Shown here piece after piece: positions 47,601 through 58,100 of a stretch of DNA of 64,000 nucleotides. The notes beneath the pieces were generated by a model. It was not told the origin of the DNA, made no database searches, and saw only the letters and a program-made list of their open reading frames with translations. The stretch is from the NCBI GenBank assembly GCA_025766275.1, contig JAFKAC010000010.1:186001-250000 (forward strand), written 5' to 3'. The DNA is from Lactarius indigo (taxonomy: Eukaryota; Basidiomycota; Agaricomycetes; Russulales; Russulaceae). The position numbers and the translations under genes were made by a program. Positions within the stretch are counted from its first letter, which is position 1. Each line of letters opens with the position of its first letter.

Positions 47601-48174
47601 CAGTCCCGCGGTGGATCAAAGATTGGAAGAGTTGCAAATACTCCGACAACATGCACAAGACAGTATCAAACACGCGCAACACCTCATGACTCAACGAGGG
47701 AAAACGAGATTCATACCTTATCAGCAAGGGGACCAAGTATGGTTAGAAGGGACCAATCTCCGTACCTTTTACCCCACAAGCAAGCTAGCCCCGAAACGGT
47801 ACGGACCTTTTAAAATCATCAAGGTTCTATCAGACGTTTCGTATGAACTGGAACTTCCGGCATCATGGAAAATACACCCGGTATTCCACGCGAACCTTCT
47901 GACACCATACAAGGAAACGGAAATGCACGGTGCAAACTATACCCGACCTCCACCGGACCTTATCGATGGAGAAGAGGGGTATGAAGTGGAGCAGATCGAA
48001 GACGCCCAGGAACGAGGGAGGGGGCGCAAACTCCATTACCTAGTAAAGTGGAAGGGATTCCCACCAAGCGATAACACATGGGAACCTGCAACAAACATGA
48101 CCCACACCACAGACGCCATCAAAGACTTCTACCGACGATATCCGACCGCCAAGGGGGCTGGACGAACGATATAA
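44629..48174 (+). CDS. Pol of element 2: PR-RT-RNase H-integrase-chromodomain, intact
   Basis: Entered by a -1 shift on GGATTTTCT (44626-44634); open for 1177 codons from the Gag stop onward. Protease motif LVDSGATDNFIS; RT VYMDDILIAT; RNase H EVDASSYALGAVL; integrase zinc finger (HPGIANT, CATCQSNK), catalytic Asp in MDFIVKLP, Asp in [10 protein letters not shown], Glu in SERTNQWLEQ; chromodomain [18 protein letters not shown] near the end, which targets insertion to marked chromatin in chromoviruses. It ends 38 bp before the ORF3 ATG. Confidence 0.95.
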   Translation, partial: FSERLNPAAWARALKLSVYNSRFRSMRIPVLFKSAHATAERNVLVDSGATDNFISANLLKRLKIAWLPTERSIKIWNVDGTHNQGGEITSFTDLTVKTGGKTQNLRFLITDLGNDEVILGYPWFTAFEPKFHWRDATLDEEFQPVVITSLHLSDEAMPLEATIKALETYQLDESAWEQLQEEDQPCIRLRKTTTASELAQQEAAKKPQKTFEEMVPEEYRRHQKVFSEEASQRFPPSRPWDHAIDLVPTAPETMDCKVYPLTIPENEKLTEFITEHLKKKYIQPSKSPYASPFFFIKKKDGKLHPVQDYRRLNELTVKNHYPLPLIPELIDKIREARLYSKLDIRWGYNNVRIKQGDEWKAAFKTNQGLFEPRVMFFGLTNSPSTFQTMMDTIFRELVLTGEVIVYMDDILIATSDDRIHHRTVLHQVLDLCDKHDLYIKPEKCVFEVHEVEYLGLIIGYGQLRMDPVKVQGIREWRAPTSLKEVRAFLGFCNFYRRFIRGFSTIARPLHDLTKKDVPWEWTEARQKAFDTIKERIGSEPVLLFPKLDQPFEIEVDASSYALGAVLNQKGEDNKMHPVAFYSESLSETERNYDIYDRELLAIVKALHTWRTYLVGSPHLITIHTDHANLQYWKEPRKISRRVAREFQELSEYNFILKHIPGTKNTQADSLSRRPDYDDGTNDNDHVTVLPDDVFLKITQTSMHNMDIWTQIAQNMDEAALLPWIEPHNLKKHDGLWWKGDALVVVGNNELKRGVITFFHDTPSAGHPGIANTLELLRRDFWWPNMRKDVEAYVKGCATCQSNKINHHRQKPHLFPITTEPSAEPFEVVAMDFIVKLPISKGFDSILTVTDHDCSKAAIFIPCNEAITSEGVAKLYLQHVYPHYGLPRRIISDRDPRFASMFMRQLCKALGIQQNVSSAYHPQTDGQSERTNQWLEQYLRHWCNVQQDNWVELLPMAQFAHNSWRNATTRHSPFSLIMGWEPRTTWTPKPSHSPAVDQRLEELQILRQHAQDSIKHAQHLMTQRGKTRFIPYQQGDQVWLEGTNLRTFYPTSKLAPKRYGPFKIIKVLSDVSYELELPASWKIHPVFHANLLTPYKETEMHGANYTRPPPDLIDGEEGYEVEQIEDAQERGRGRKLHYLVKWKGFPPSDNTWEPATNMTHTTDAIKDFYRRYPTAKGAGRTI

Positions 48175-48212
48175 AGACACCCCTTTCGCATCCCCATACC
48201 CCTCAGCCCAAT

Positions 48213-49661
48213 ATGACCGACACCCCAGTATCCGACACCACCCTCGTCAACATCCTCAGCAACCCCCAACTCGAAGCCGCCCTCGAACGAGGGATTGTCA
48301 CCATCAATCTCACCGACATCCCCCGTCTGTCACCACCACCGTCCCCCCAGCATGTTACCATCATCACCCCCATTCCCATCGAACGAGAACCCGGGGAACT
48401 CACCCCATCAACACCAGAGGAAGGGCAATATTCTCCAACTCCACCCCCTCAGCAACAGTCGACGCCCCCACCTGAACCACGACCTCAATCACCACCATCC
48501 TCCCCATCATCCACACCACCCCCACCTTTAGAACCATTCACCCTGGTTCGCGTCCACACCCCCATCGACTACGACCGACCCGACTCCCCTTCTAACGACA
48601 CAGACGACCCTGGTGCCCCATTTTTCCCAAATACTCCTGGCACCCCCAAGTACTACCCATTACAGATCCCGCTACCAGACGGTGGATCTAACCCAGCGAA
48701 GTATATCTACTATCGCAAGGGGTTCACCGAGGTAGTGGGGACAATGGGTATGGGACAACCCCATTACGGAGAGGGAGTCTACCTCTCATCACTTAGGCCG
48801 AATGTCTCGGCACCACCCTTCACAGCGGAGCAGCTACAGTTCTTTGACCCTCACGACATCTGCGCCTGTGCTCTGGACGAAACACTCATAGAGCTTAATT
48901 CACCTCGTCTCACGGCCGAAATTACTAGGCTGAGAATGGGACTCTTGGCGCTCAAAGAACTCGACGAGAAGTGTGAGAAGCTGGAGGGGGACACACGCAA
49001 ACTACGAGCGGAACGACTCACGGTCGACTTGATGCTAGCCAGCACCAAGAGGCGCCTTCAGTATGCGGGGGCGCTGGCTACCATCGGCAATGAATACGCG
49101 CGTATGACGGCCCTACCAGCCCCACTCCGTCACTCCCGTTACGCTATCCCATTTTCCCCGCGACATGGAGGACCATTGGAGTTCCCCCGCCTCGCCGACA
49201 AACCCCACCGCTGACGCTGCTATCACTGCAATAGCCCCCACCACATCGTACGCGACTGTCCCACTAGACCGCGACCTGCCTGCCGGCATTGCCAAAGTCA
49301 GGAACATCAATCCTATCGATGTATATTCCGCCGTGCAGGTATGGTCGAAGAAGTGATTACGACCCATCAGGCAGATGAACGTATACGGCAAGCAGTGGCT
49401 ACAGAGGCCACCACCTCCTTTACCATCCCCGAACCACCAACGATCGCGGCCCACACCCAAGGGAGGTGGTGCGGGCGGTGCTTCCGCACTGATGCCAATC
49501 ATGACGAGATTCGATGCCCACAGTACGAAATGTGTCGCAAGTGCGGCAAACGCGGACCCTTCCTTTTCCTCAAAACGCACTACTGCCGACTCGATATCTC
49601 TCCGTGGCCAGAGAATGACCTCGATGCCGACATCTACGATCTCATTGATCCGGAGTCCTGA
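48213..49661 (+). pseudogene. ORF3 of element 2: coiled coil plus four zinc knuckles, one TGA
   Basis: ATG at 48213, in a different frame from Pol. It opens MTDTPVSDTTLVNILSNP, then a long Pro/Ser/Thr-rich region, then the conserved block DDPGAPFFPNTPGTPKYY ... YIYYRKGFTEVVGTMGMG ... HYGEGVYL, and a coiled coil from LTAEITRLRMGLL. After a TGA at 49212-49214 (CGC in element 4), the same frame gives CYHCNSPHHIVRDC, CRHCQSQEHQSYRC, CGRCFRTDANHDEIRC and CRKCGKRGP...HYC, ending DIYDLIDPES at 49661. It is probably RNA- or DNA-binding. Without the knuckles the 334-residue form could still be made. Confidence 0.75.
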
Positions 49662-49695
49662 AGTCGAGGCGTCTTCAGACCAAGACGGGGGGTAA

Positions 49696-50263
49696 TGTTA
49701 CGATTTTCTCGGACTTGTTTCTTTCCTCATCACTATTTCCTTCCCACACTATACGAGCCCTGTATGACTACGCGGACGTTACAATTACCCGGTTTCTATC
49801 ACGCGCCTTGCTTATCGACGTTCTCCTTTGATAAAGCTTGACATGTGCCAGTTTCCGACTTGTTCCCTCTCACGCGCGGCCCTGCGTGACTCTCCTTTAT
49901 TCTCGATATATCCCTGCTTTGTTCCCTATATGTTCGTCCCTTTCTTCCTCGACTTAGCGATGGCGCCATCTGTTTGCGATGGCCATACAGTACGATTTCT
50001 ATTTAACCCTAGTCATACCTAGCTTGTACGGTAGACTAGACTTCTTGTGTAATACTACACTCGTCTACGCGAAGTCTCCCTGTTCCCCGATCCCTGTCTC
50101 CGCTAGACCTTCGAGTCTTAGCCTTCCTCTACAGTCCAAGTGACTCACGTCCTTGTGACTCTTGTGCACCATCCCTGCTGAAGTCGAGCCTCCGAGCTTT
50201 GACTACCGAACAATCGACTGACTTAGTACAGGTCGTACTTAACGCCCCTGTAGTGGCATTACA
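49696..50263 (+). repeat. 3' LTR of element 2
   Basis: Near-identical to 42394-42961; ends GTGGCATTACA. Confidence 0.95.
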
Positions 50264-50269
50264 CACGTT

Positions 50270-51480
50270 CACTATGACTTCGCTGGCCCAGGTCCATATC
50301 CCACCGTTGTTCTCTCACGACTTACCGCTGCTGCTGCACTGTCACTGGCCCAGGTCCATACCCCACCGTTGTTCTCTCACGATGTTACGTTCCTACGAAC
50401 GCAGTGTCCGACTTGGACCGAGAACAGGTGTTGGCACGTGACTACTACTCGCAAAACGAGCCAAACTGCTAGAGCGTCCCTTTAGTAGTCAAGACAAGGT
50501 TACCTCCTGATGAGAGAATCAGGGAATAAAAGGGGAGTTGAACAGCCGTCAACCAAAAGAGAGATGGGAGGCAAGTGACAAGTCACAAAGGAGGGGAAAG
50601 CCTGAAGTCCTATTGAATGGTAGGAGTGATACAAGAACTCAAGCTGGGGAATGCTCCTTCCCAGCGTACTACCTATATACTAGTACACAGTAAAGTTCGT
50701 AGTCAGATCCAAACACAGAAACCCTAGTATCATACTGAGTCATACCGAGTCATAGATAAGTACAACCAATGGCATAAGGCCCTCGGTATCGTATCAGTCA
50801 GCACAAACGTATCAGCTAATCAGAACGCACACAGTAATCAGAAGATAGGCACGTGGGCCCGTAAAGTCTATACAAAGGAACCCAATAACCTCTAAGCTTG
50901 ATGAGGCAAGCGGACCGTAACACTGGTTCGGCGTGATGTTTGTATTACGCAAACATCACACTGAAACATTGTCACGTGAGTAACTAGTCACGTGACCACT
51001 AACCGTCCACACCGTGTATAAGCAGCTCGGGCATACTCCTCTCGATGCTGTAGCTGCGTAAGCAGCCCGTCGTCTTTGTCATCTTCTTCAGGAGAATCAG
51101 CATTTGTTCAGCCGGATTCACGATAGTCCCATTGAGGTCCAACACGTGATGCTGGTAAGTCATGTGGTCGAGGCGTGTTCGTTACACACGACTTATTGCT
51201 GCCGCTGCACTGTCGCGTTCACCACAACTTCGCTGGCCCAGGTCCATACCCCACCATTGTTCTCTCATGACTTATCGCTGTTGCTACACTGTCGCGTTCA
51301 CTACGACTTCGCTGGCCCAGGTCCATACCCCACCGTTGTTCTCTCACGACTTACCGCTGTCGCTGGCCCAGGTCCATACCCCACTGTTGTTCTCTCACGA
51401 CTTACCACTGCTGCTGCACTGTCGCTGGCCCAGGTCCACACCCCACCATTGTTCTCCCACGGGCTACCGCTGCAATATTC
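50270..51480 (+). repeat. Tandem repeats around ctggcccaggtccatacc
   Basis: Six copies of a unit of roughly 50-79 bp (core ctggcccaggtccataccccaccgttgttctctcacgacttaccgctg) start near 50284, 50345, 51233, 51312, 51364 and 51425. The array is cut by element 2's right end and by a solo LTR. Copies differ by a few bases and by the presence of a gctgcactgtcgcgttcactacgacttcg spacer. No frame is kept across units, so it is probably a non-coding minisatellite or the remains of a repetitive gene. Confidence 0.75.
50383..51186. mobile_element. Solo LTR (804 bp) in the tandem repeats, TSD CACGA
   Basis: Starts TGTTACGTTCC, ends GTTCGTTACA, flanked by CACGA at 50378-50382 and 51187-51191. No internal genes. 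A TATAAG box near 51015 suggests plus orientation, but a TATATA box on the other strand keeps this open. Confidence 0.85.
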
Positions 51481-51639
51481 TCACCTGGTGCGGATCTTAG
51501 TAAGTCCCTTTGCGTCCCTCTTCTGAGTGATGCTCCTGTTGTTCTCAGCCCGCCGATCATATGCCCTTCCTCGCCCCTCGATAGTCGATACCTCGCCGGC
51601 ATTGTCTATCTCAAACCCCTCCCGGTGCTGTCGCCTCCT

Positions 51640-52174
51640 CGGCCGTTCTCCTTCTCAGTCCAAAGGCCGCTCACGGTCAGTTTGCGTACGTGACACGCTG
51701 CCTGGCAATCATGTACTTTTTAATCATCTCTTTTCTTTTCTTTCCAGTCTCTTTCATCGCTTGTTCGATTCCCCTTGGAACCAGAGACCACTCATGGTCA
51801 TTTTACGTATGTGATACGCTGCCTGGTAATCACGTACTCTTTAATTATCTCTTTCTTTTTCTTTTCTAGTCTTTTTCATCGATCGCTGGACTCCCCTTCA
51901 AACCAAAGACCGCTCGTGGTCAATTTGCGTACGTGACACGCTGCCTGGTAATCACGTACTCTTTAATTATCTCTTTCTTTTTCTTTTCTAGTCTCTTTTG
52001 TCGTTCACTGGACTCCCCTTCAAACCAAAGACCGCTCATGGTCAATTTGCGTACATGACACGCTGCCTGGTAATCACGTACTTACTAATTATCTCTTCCC
52101 CTTTTTCCAGTAACTTTCGTCGCTTGCGCTCGCTCAACTCCCCTTCAAACCAAAGACCACTCACGGTCAATTTG
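51640..52174 (+). repeat. Five tandem ~122-bp units with intron-like halves
   Basis: Each unit has an exon-like part of about 59 bp (ccccttcaaaccaaagaccgctc...ggtcaatttgc) and an intron-like part of 63 bp. The intron-like part starts gtacgtgacacgctgcctgg and ends in a pyrimidine tract with tctag or ccag. Donor-like GT positions are at about 51686, 51808, 51929 and 52051. The fifth unit is cut by the LTR of element 4 at 52175. A 59-bp exon changes frame every unit, so a protein repeat is unlikely. Confidence 0.75.
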
Positions 52175-52637
52175 TGTAACGCCACTACAGGGGCATTGTG
52201 TACGACCTGTACTGAGTCAGTCGAGTAACGGTAGCGCAAGCTCCAAGGCTTGGCTTCAGCGAGATGGTGCACAAGGATCACAAGGATGATGGTCACTTGG
52301 ATCGTAGAGGAGGGCCAAGACTCAAAGGCCTGGCAGCGACGAGGGGAATTTGTGAGACTTGTGAAGGCACAAAGGCGTTCAAGTGTAGTATTACACAAGA
52401 AGTCTAGTCTACCGTACAAGCTAGATAGGACTAGGTTTAAATAGACAGTGACTAGTGTGGCAACTACAAACAGATGGCGCCATCGCCGGTCTTGGGACAA
52501 AGGGTAGAACATAACGAGAATAAAGGGGATGCTGTACTGGGAATAAGGGTGAATCACGCAGGGTTGTGCGTGATTAAGAACACGACGGAAACTAGCACAT
52601 GTCGACCTTTATCAGAAGGGAACATCGATAAGTAGGG

Positions 52638-53216
52638 TGTTATGATCCGACGCTTCGGACTTAAGTCACAGTATGTCTCCACTCTACCTTTCCCTTTCTG
52701 TAATATACCTTGTTACCAAAGGAGCTACTGTTACTAGTGGCGCTGTTTCTTTGATCCAAACTTCTGCTTACTCCGTTTAGTCTCTTTGATATTGTGTGGA
52801 CTTGTGTTCATGTTGTTTGGAACCCTGTCCTATATAAACCTGTACCATAGACCGTAGGAAGCCAGACTTGGCTTCGTTTGCAATCTAGCAACCTTGCCTT
52901 CGTACCTTGGTGTGACCTTGCCTCCTCCCTCTCTTCTTGTGCATCCCTTACCTCAGTCCTTAACCAGGACACTTCGAAGTCTTTGCAGTTGAACTATATC
53001 AACGCGTTACACCTGTCATACTCTGCGCACTAGCAAGATCAAGTGTAGAGAAGTGTTAGACACTTCGGACGAGGAGTCCTACATAGCAGAGTAGTGCTGC
53101 ACCTTGTGCCACACTTTTGTCACTCGTATTTCATAGCAATAAGACAACAGAGGTCTTCGCTTGATACTTGTGTGACTCAGAACCTTTAGAACCCACGCCC
53201 CTGCTAGGGCGTAACA
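52638..53216 (+). repeat. 5' LTR of element 3
   Basis: Starts TGTTATGATCC, ends AGGGCGTAACA; a TATATAAACC box near 52831 likely sets the RNA start. Confidence 0.95.
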
Positions 53217-53364
53217 TAAGCCAAGTCTACAACTCCCAACACACCCAAGACACTACTGCCACACAGCAGAGTGGGCGACGATCCAAGAGGACGCATCAGC
53301 CAACGACCAGACACTCCACAGAACCCAGAAACGACGGCATAGCCGGGCGACGGATCCTCCTTGA

Positions 53365-55116
53365 CACAAGAGGCCGCTTCAGCCATCCCCTTACACAAAT
53401 CAACACCCAAGACAGACCACAATCGTGGCTAGCATCAGTGTCACCTTTGAATCAGACAACGATTGGACCCCAGTCACAACCAGAACACAAGACGACCTCC
53501 CACACCACGTTAAAAGCAGTCAACTAGGAAAAGGAGCTCGCTGGGCCACAACATCAGGCAGACCACCTTGTTACAAGTGCCTCATCAAAGGCGAACTCAG
53601 ACCAGTGGAATTCATCAACAACAACTGGTACATCCTCCGATACTTTCAGAACACATACCACACCAGAGCCATAAACATCACACCACACAGATTCACTGAA
53701 GGACTAGGCTGGTGGAACGAAGAAGATGAACAGAACCCAGAAACGCCCACACAACAATCATCCTCAGCACCAAGAAACACTAGGGGAACATACGGACTAC
53801 AACAAGACTCATCAGAAGAAGAACCCAGCTCAGACGAAGCGGAATCACACTCAGAACTATCCCACTCCTCAGAACACCGCCTAAACATCACAGTACCCAC
53901 ACAAGCTTCGTCACAAACCAGCCCCACTATCCCTATCTGGATAGAACCATCCCCAGCGGAAGAAGGATTCCCAGCCCCACTACCACCAATCAGATTGCCC
54001 TTCCCAGTCGAACCACCCCAGATCCCCATCACACCACAGCCAACACTTATCATGTCAGCCATAAATGCCACAGGCACTGGCACAGGTACCGGCTCAAGCA
54101 CCGGAACAGGAGGAACACCAACAACGAGCTCAGGAGGACTCAAAGGAGCACCTCCTACTCCGTTCACCGGAGATAGAACAGAGAGTGGTCAGTTCAAAAG
54201 AGAACTACTACGATACATCAAGTTAAACAGTGAGAATGAACTCATCAAAGAACCTTATGCACGAGTACTATTCGCCCTTACAATGTTCAAAGGACCCGGT
54301 GTACAGCTGTGGGTCAACCAGACCGAAGATGACATGGAAGCGGCACTAGCAGACCCCACCAAAGCCCTCACCAAAAACAGCAAAGATCTTTGGGACAGTT
54401 TTCTCGACACCTTCGACAGAGACTGGACCGACACTCTAAACAAAGAAAGAGCCTACCAGAAGCTCATCAGTCTGACGATGCAGGGTGGAGCATTAGACAG
54501 TTACATCCTCGACTTTGAACACCTTGCAGGAATAGCAGGATGGGCAAGAGATGCCCCTGGAACGGTGGAATTCTTTAAAAGAGGACTACCCACAGGACTG
54601 TATCGTGCTTGCCTTATGCGAACCACCATCCCAAACACCATGGACGAGTGGCAAACCGCTGCCAGAGCAGAACACCAACGCTGGAAGCTGCTAAAAGCCA
54701 GACCGGGGAATAGAAACCCAGGGCCAACCCAGAATGTCCACCAAGGACGACCAAAGCGAGACCCAAATGCGATGGATGTAGATGCCACCACCTCCACCCC
54801 CTTTAAGAAGCTTACTGAAGAAGAAAAGAAAGCCCTCATGAAAGAAGGACGCTGCTTTAAATGCAGACAGCAAGGACACATGGCTAGGAACTGTCAACGA
54901 CAAAACACCACCAACCAAACTAAAGCCAGAGCCACAGACACTCAAGAAGCGGACACTGCACCCCCATACACCCCAGAAGCAAGCACCTCATCAGTGGCTG
55001 CTACCACAACCGAAGATAAAGTCCGACAAGCCCATGCACTCGTCCAAGGCATGACTGAAGATGAAAAGAGACGCTACTATGCCTTAGATCAGGATTTTTG
55101 CGATGCCGACCTGTGA
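53365..55116 (+). CDS. Gag of element 3, with ATG-less upstream extension
   Basis: Open from 53365 (after TGA 53362-53364) to TGA 55114-55116, yet the first in-frame ATG is near 54052 (MSAINATGTGTG). The upstream part encodes a well-formed domain (RPPCYKCLIKGELRPVEFI, WYILRYFQNTYHTRA) related to the Gag N-termini of elements 1 and 2, followed by an acidic Ser-rich linker. After the ATG come a Gly-Thr repeat, the Gag core (to about 54700) and a CCHC knuckle CFKCRQQGHMARNC. Non-AUG initiation, or splicing from an upstream exon, would be needed to include the first domain. Confidence 0.85.
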   Translation, partial: HKRPLQPSPYTNQHPRQTTIVASISVTFESDNDWTPVTTRTQDDLPHHVKSSQLGKGARWATTSGRPPCYKCLIKGELRPVEFINNNWYILRYFQNTYHTRAINITPHRFTEGLGWWNEEDEQNPETPTQQSSSAPRNTRGTYGLQQDSSEEEPSSDEAESHSELSHSSEHRLNITVPTQASSQTSPTIPIWIEPSPAEEGFPAPLPPIRLPFPVEPPQIPITPQPTLIMSAINATGTGTGTGSSTGTGGTPTTSSGGLKGAPPTPFTGDRTESGQFKRELLRYIKLNSENELIKEPYARVLFALTMFKGPGVQLWVNQTEDDMEAALADPTKALTKNSKDLWDSFLDTFDRDWTDTLNKERAYQKLISLTMQGGALDSYILDFEHLAGIAGWARDAPGTVEFFKRGLPTGLYRACLMRTTIPNTMDEWQTAARAEHQRWKLLKARPGNRNPGPTQNVHQGRPKRDPNAMDVDATTSTPFKKLTEEEKKALMKEGRCFKCRQQGHMARNCQRQNTTNQTKARATDTQEADTAPPYTPEASTSSVAATTTEDKVRQAHALVQGMTEDEKRRYYALDQDFCDADL

Positions 55117-58100
55117 GAGCTGACAGGGAGGCCAATTCAATGTATAGTGTTCACGATAGTGCTATGACAATCAAAGTCCTTGTTCGCCTTTACTACAAAG
55201 AAGCTCGCATAAATGTGCTGCTGGACAGCGGTGCAACAGACAACCTAATCGACCGAAACCTGATCCAAAAACTTGGACTAGGAACCACTCCTCTGAAACC
55301 ACCCAGATTGGTCCGGAATGTAGATGGATCGCTAAACAAAGATGGCACCATGACAGAAACATGCCAGCTATGGATAAAAAGAGGAGAAGAAGAAACTCCC
55401 TTCCAGTTTTTCGTAACCAGCCTAGGGGAAGACAGAATGATCTTTGGATATCCCTGGTTCGAACACGAAAACCCAGACATAGACTGGAAGAAACAAGAGC
55501 TGAAAGGAGAAGCCGTCACCATCCTGACAGGAGGGTACCGCTTCCGAAGAAAGCGACACCAAGAAGCGAAAGCGGCAGCAACCAAAACAACCTTTGACCC
55601 AGTAAAAGAAACCGCAATCCCAGAAGAATACCAGCGCCACAACAAAGTATTCTCAGATGAAGAAGCACAGCGCTTTCCCCCAGAAAGAGAAGAAGACCAT
55701 CCTATCACATTGCGACCAGATGCACCCAACAAGATCAATTGCAAAATCTACCCCTTGACTCCAGAAGAAGACAAGGAGTTGAAGGCATATCTCGACGAAA
55801 ACATAGCAAAAGGATACATCTATGAAGGAAGCTCCCCCTACGCCTCCTCCTTCTTCTTCAGAAAGAAAACAGACGGAGGGTTGCACCCTATCTTGGACTA
55901 CAGACCCCTAAATACCTGGACAATAAAAGACACTTACCCACTACCTCTCATCTCCGACATCCTGACCAATTTAAATGGGAAAACACTGTTCTCAAAGTTC
56001 GATATCAGATGGGGGTACCATAACATCCGCATAAAAGAGGAAGATCAGTGGAAGGCAGCCTTCAAGACACCAAGGGGGCTGTTCATCCCTCGAGTCATGA
56101 CCTTCGGCCTCACAAATGCACCAGCCACCTTTGCAAGAACCATGAGCAGAATACTTCGACCGCTTATGGACAAATACCCGAGAGAGCTATTTGTGTACAT
56201 GGACGATGTCCTGATAGCCACAGAAGAAGATACAGAACGCCACAGACAAATTGTACACGAGTTCTTGGAAATCTGTGAAAAGGAATCTTACTTCCTTAAA
56301 GCGTCGAAATGCGTGTTCGAACAAAGAAAGATCCACTACCTAGGCATTGTCATCGATGGGTCTCAAATCAAAATCGACCCAAAGAAAGTAGAAGGACTAA
56401 AAGACTGGCCAAGAGACATCAAGTCAGTCAAACAAGCAAGAAGCGTGTTGGGGACACTAAGTTATCAGCGACCCTTCATCCCCAACTTCGCTCACTTAGC
56501 AAGACCCATCATGGACACAATAAAGACGTCAGAAGGACCCTTCAGATGGACAAAGGAAGCAGCAGAAGCCTTAGAAGCTCTCATCACGCTTGTGTGCAAA
56601 GACCCCATCTTATGCCAACCAGATATGGACAAACCTTTTGAACTAGAAGTAGATGCCTCCGCTTTCGCCACAGGGGCAATCTTAACACAAAGAGACAGCC
56701 GAAACAAACCACAAGCTGTGGGATACTTCTCCAAATCATTTTCAGAAGCAGAGCGCAACTATGACATCCATGACAGGGAACTCCTGGCAGTAATCAGAGG
56801 ACTAGAACACTGGAGACACCTTCTTTTAGGGTCCCCCCACGAAATCACAGTGTTTACCGACCACAAAAACCTAGAATATTATCGCCACCCTCGACAAATC
56901 AATAGGAGAGTGGCGCGCTACATCCCCAGACTTGCAGACTATCACATCAAACTTCACCACAAACCCGGACCCCAAAACCATGCTGATGCCCTGTCAAGAC
57001 GCCCTGACCACGACACCGGAGCAGGGGATAACACCGATGTAGTGGTCCTGACCCCAACCATCTTCGCAAACTCCGCTCTCTCCATAAGAATAGATGACCG
57101 GGTCATGGCACACCAATTAGATCACCAAGACACTCTAGACGAGTGGGCCGCCCCCTTCCACCTAGTAAAACAAGGCAAACACTGGTGGAGAGGCGACAAA
57201 CTGGTGGTTGTGGACAACACACCACTAAAGAGGGGGGTGATTTCCCTGTTTCACGATACAAAAACAGCTGGACACCCCGGAATAACAAAGACCTTGTGGT
57301 TAGTGTCACAAGACTTTTGGTGGCCAAACATGAAAGACGACATATCCGCATATGTAAAGGGCTGTGCCACATGCCAATCAAACAAGAACTTCCCTGGGAA
57401 CCCGAAACCACCAATATTCCCCATCAAGACTAACCCAGAAGCACTCCCTTTTGAAACCATCACTCTAGACTTTATCACAAAGCTACCCCAATCAGAAGAC
57501 AATGACACAATTCTCACCATCACGGATCATGACTGTTCCAAAGCAGCCTTCTTTATCCCATGCAGCGAAACAATAGACGCAGAAGGAGTGGCAAAGCTCT
57601 ATGCCAAAACTGTCCTGCCACACTATGGACTACCAAGAAGGGTCATCTCCGACAGAGACCCCAGATTCACAGCGAAGTTCATCAAAGAACTGTGCAGAGT
57701 GCTTGACATAGAACAAAACATCAGCACAGCATACCACCCACAAACAGATGGACAATCAGAGCGAACAAACCAGTGGTTAGAACAGTACCTCCGGATGTTC
57801 ATAAACCATCAACAAGACAATTGGACGGAGCTACTACCACTGGCACAGTACACCCACAACTCCTGGCCAAGCGCAACCACTAAAAAGGCACCCTACGAAT
57901 TAATCCTTGGGTACATCCCAAGAGTACACCAACCAGAAAGAACGACCACAGTACCAGGAACACAAGAGAGATTGGAGCGAATCCAAGAAGCCAGAAGGAC
58001 CGCCCAAGCAGCAATTACCCATGCACAGTCACTCTACAAAGGATCCTCTCGCTTCGAACAACACACAGAAGGAGATAGTGTGTGGCTGGATGCCAGGAAC

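Larger units (their letters stand above)
42394..50263 (+). mobile_element. Ty3/Gypsy chromovirus, element 2 (7.9 kb, almost intact)
   Basis: Two 568-bp LTRs (42394-42961, 49696-50263) that I see differing at two positions only, both CpG (gcaga/gcgga and gcgtt/gcatt). The flanks are CATGT (42389-42393) and CACGT (50264-50268), a target duplication with one C/T change. Gag and Pol are uninterrupted; ORF3 has one TGA. A ggggggtaa purine tract precedes the 3' LTR. Element 4 is an older close relative in the opposite orientation. Confidence 0.95.
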
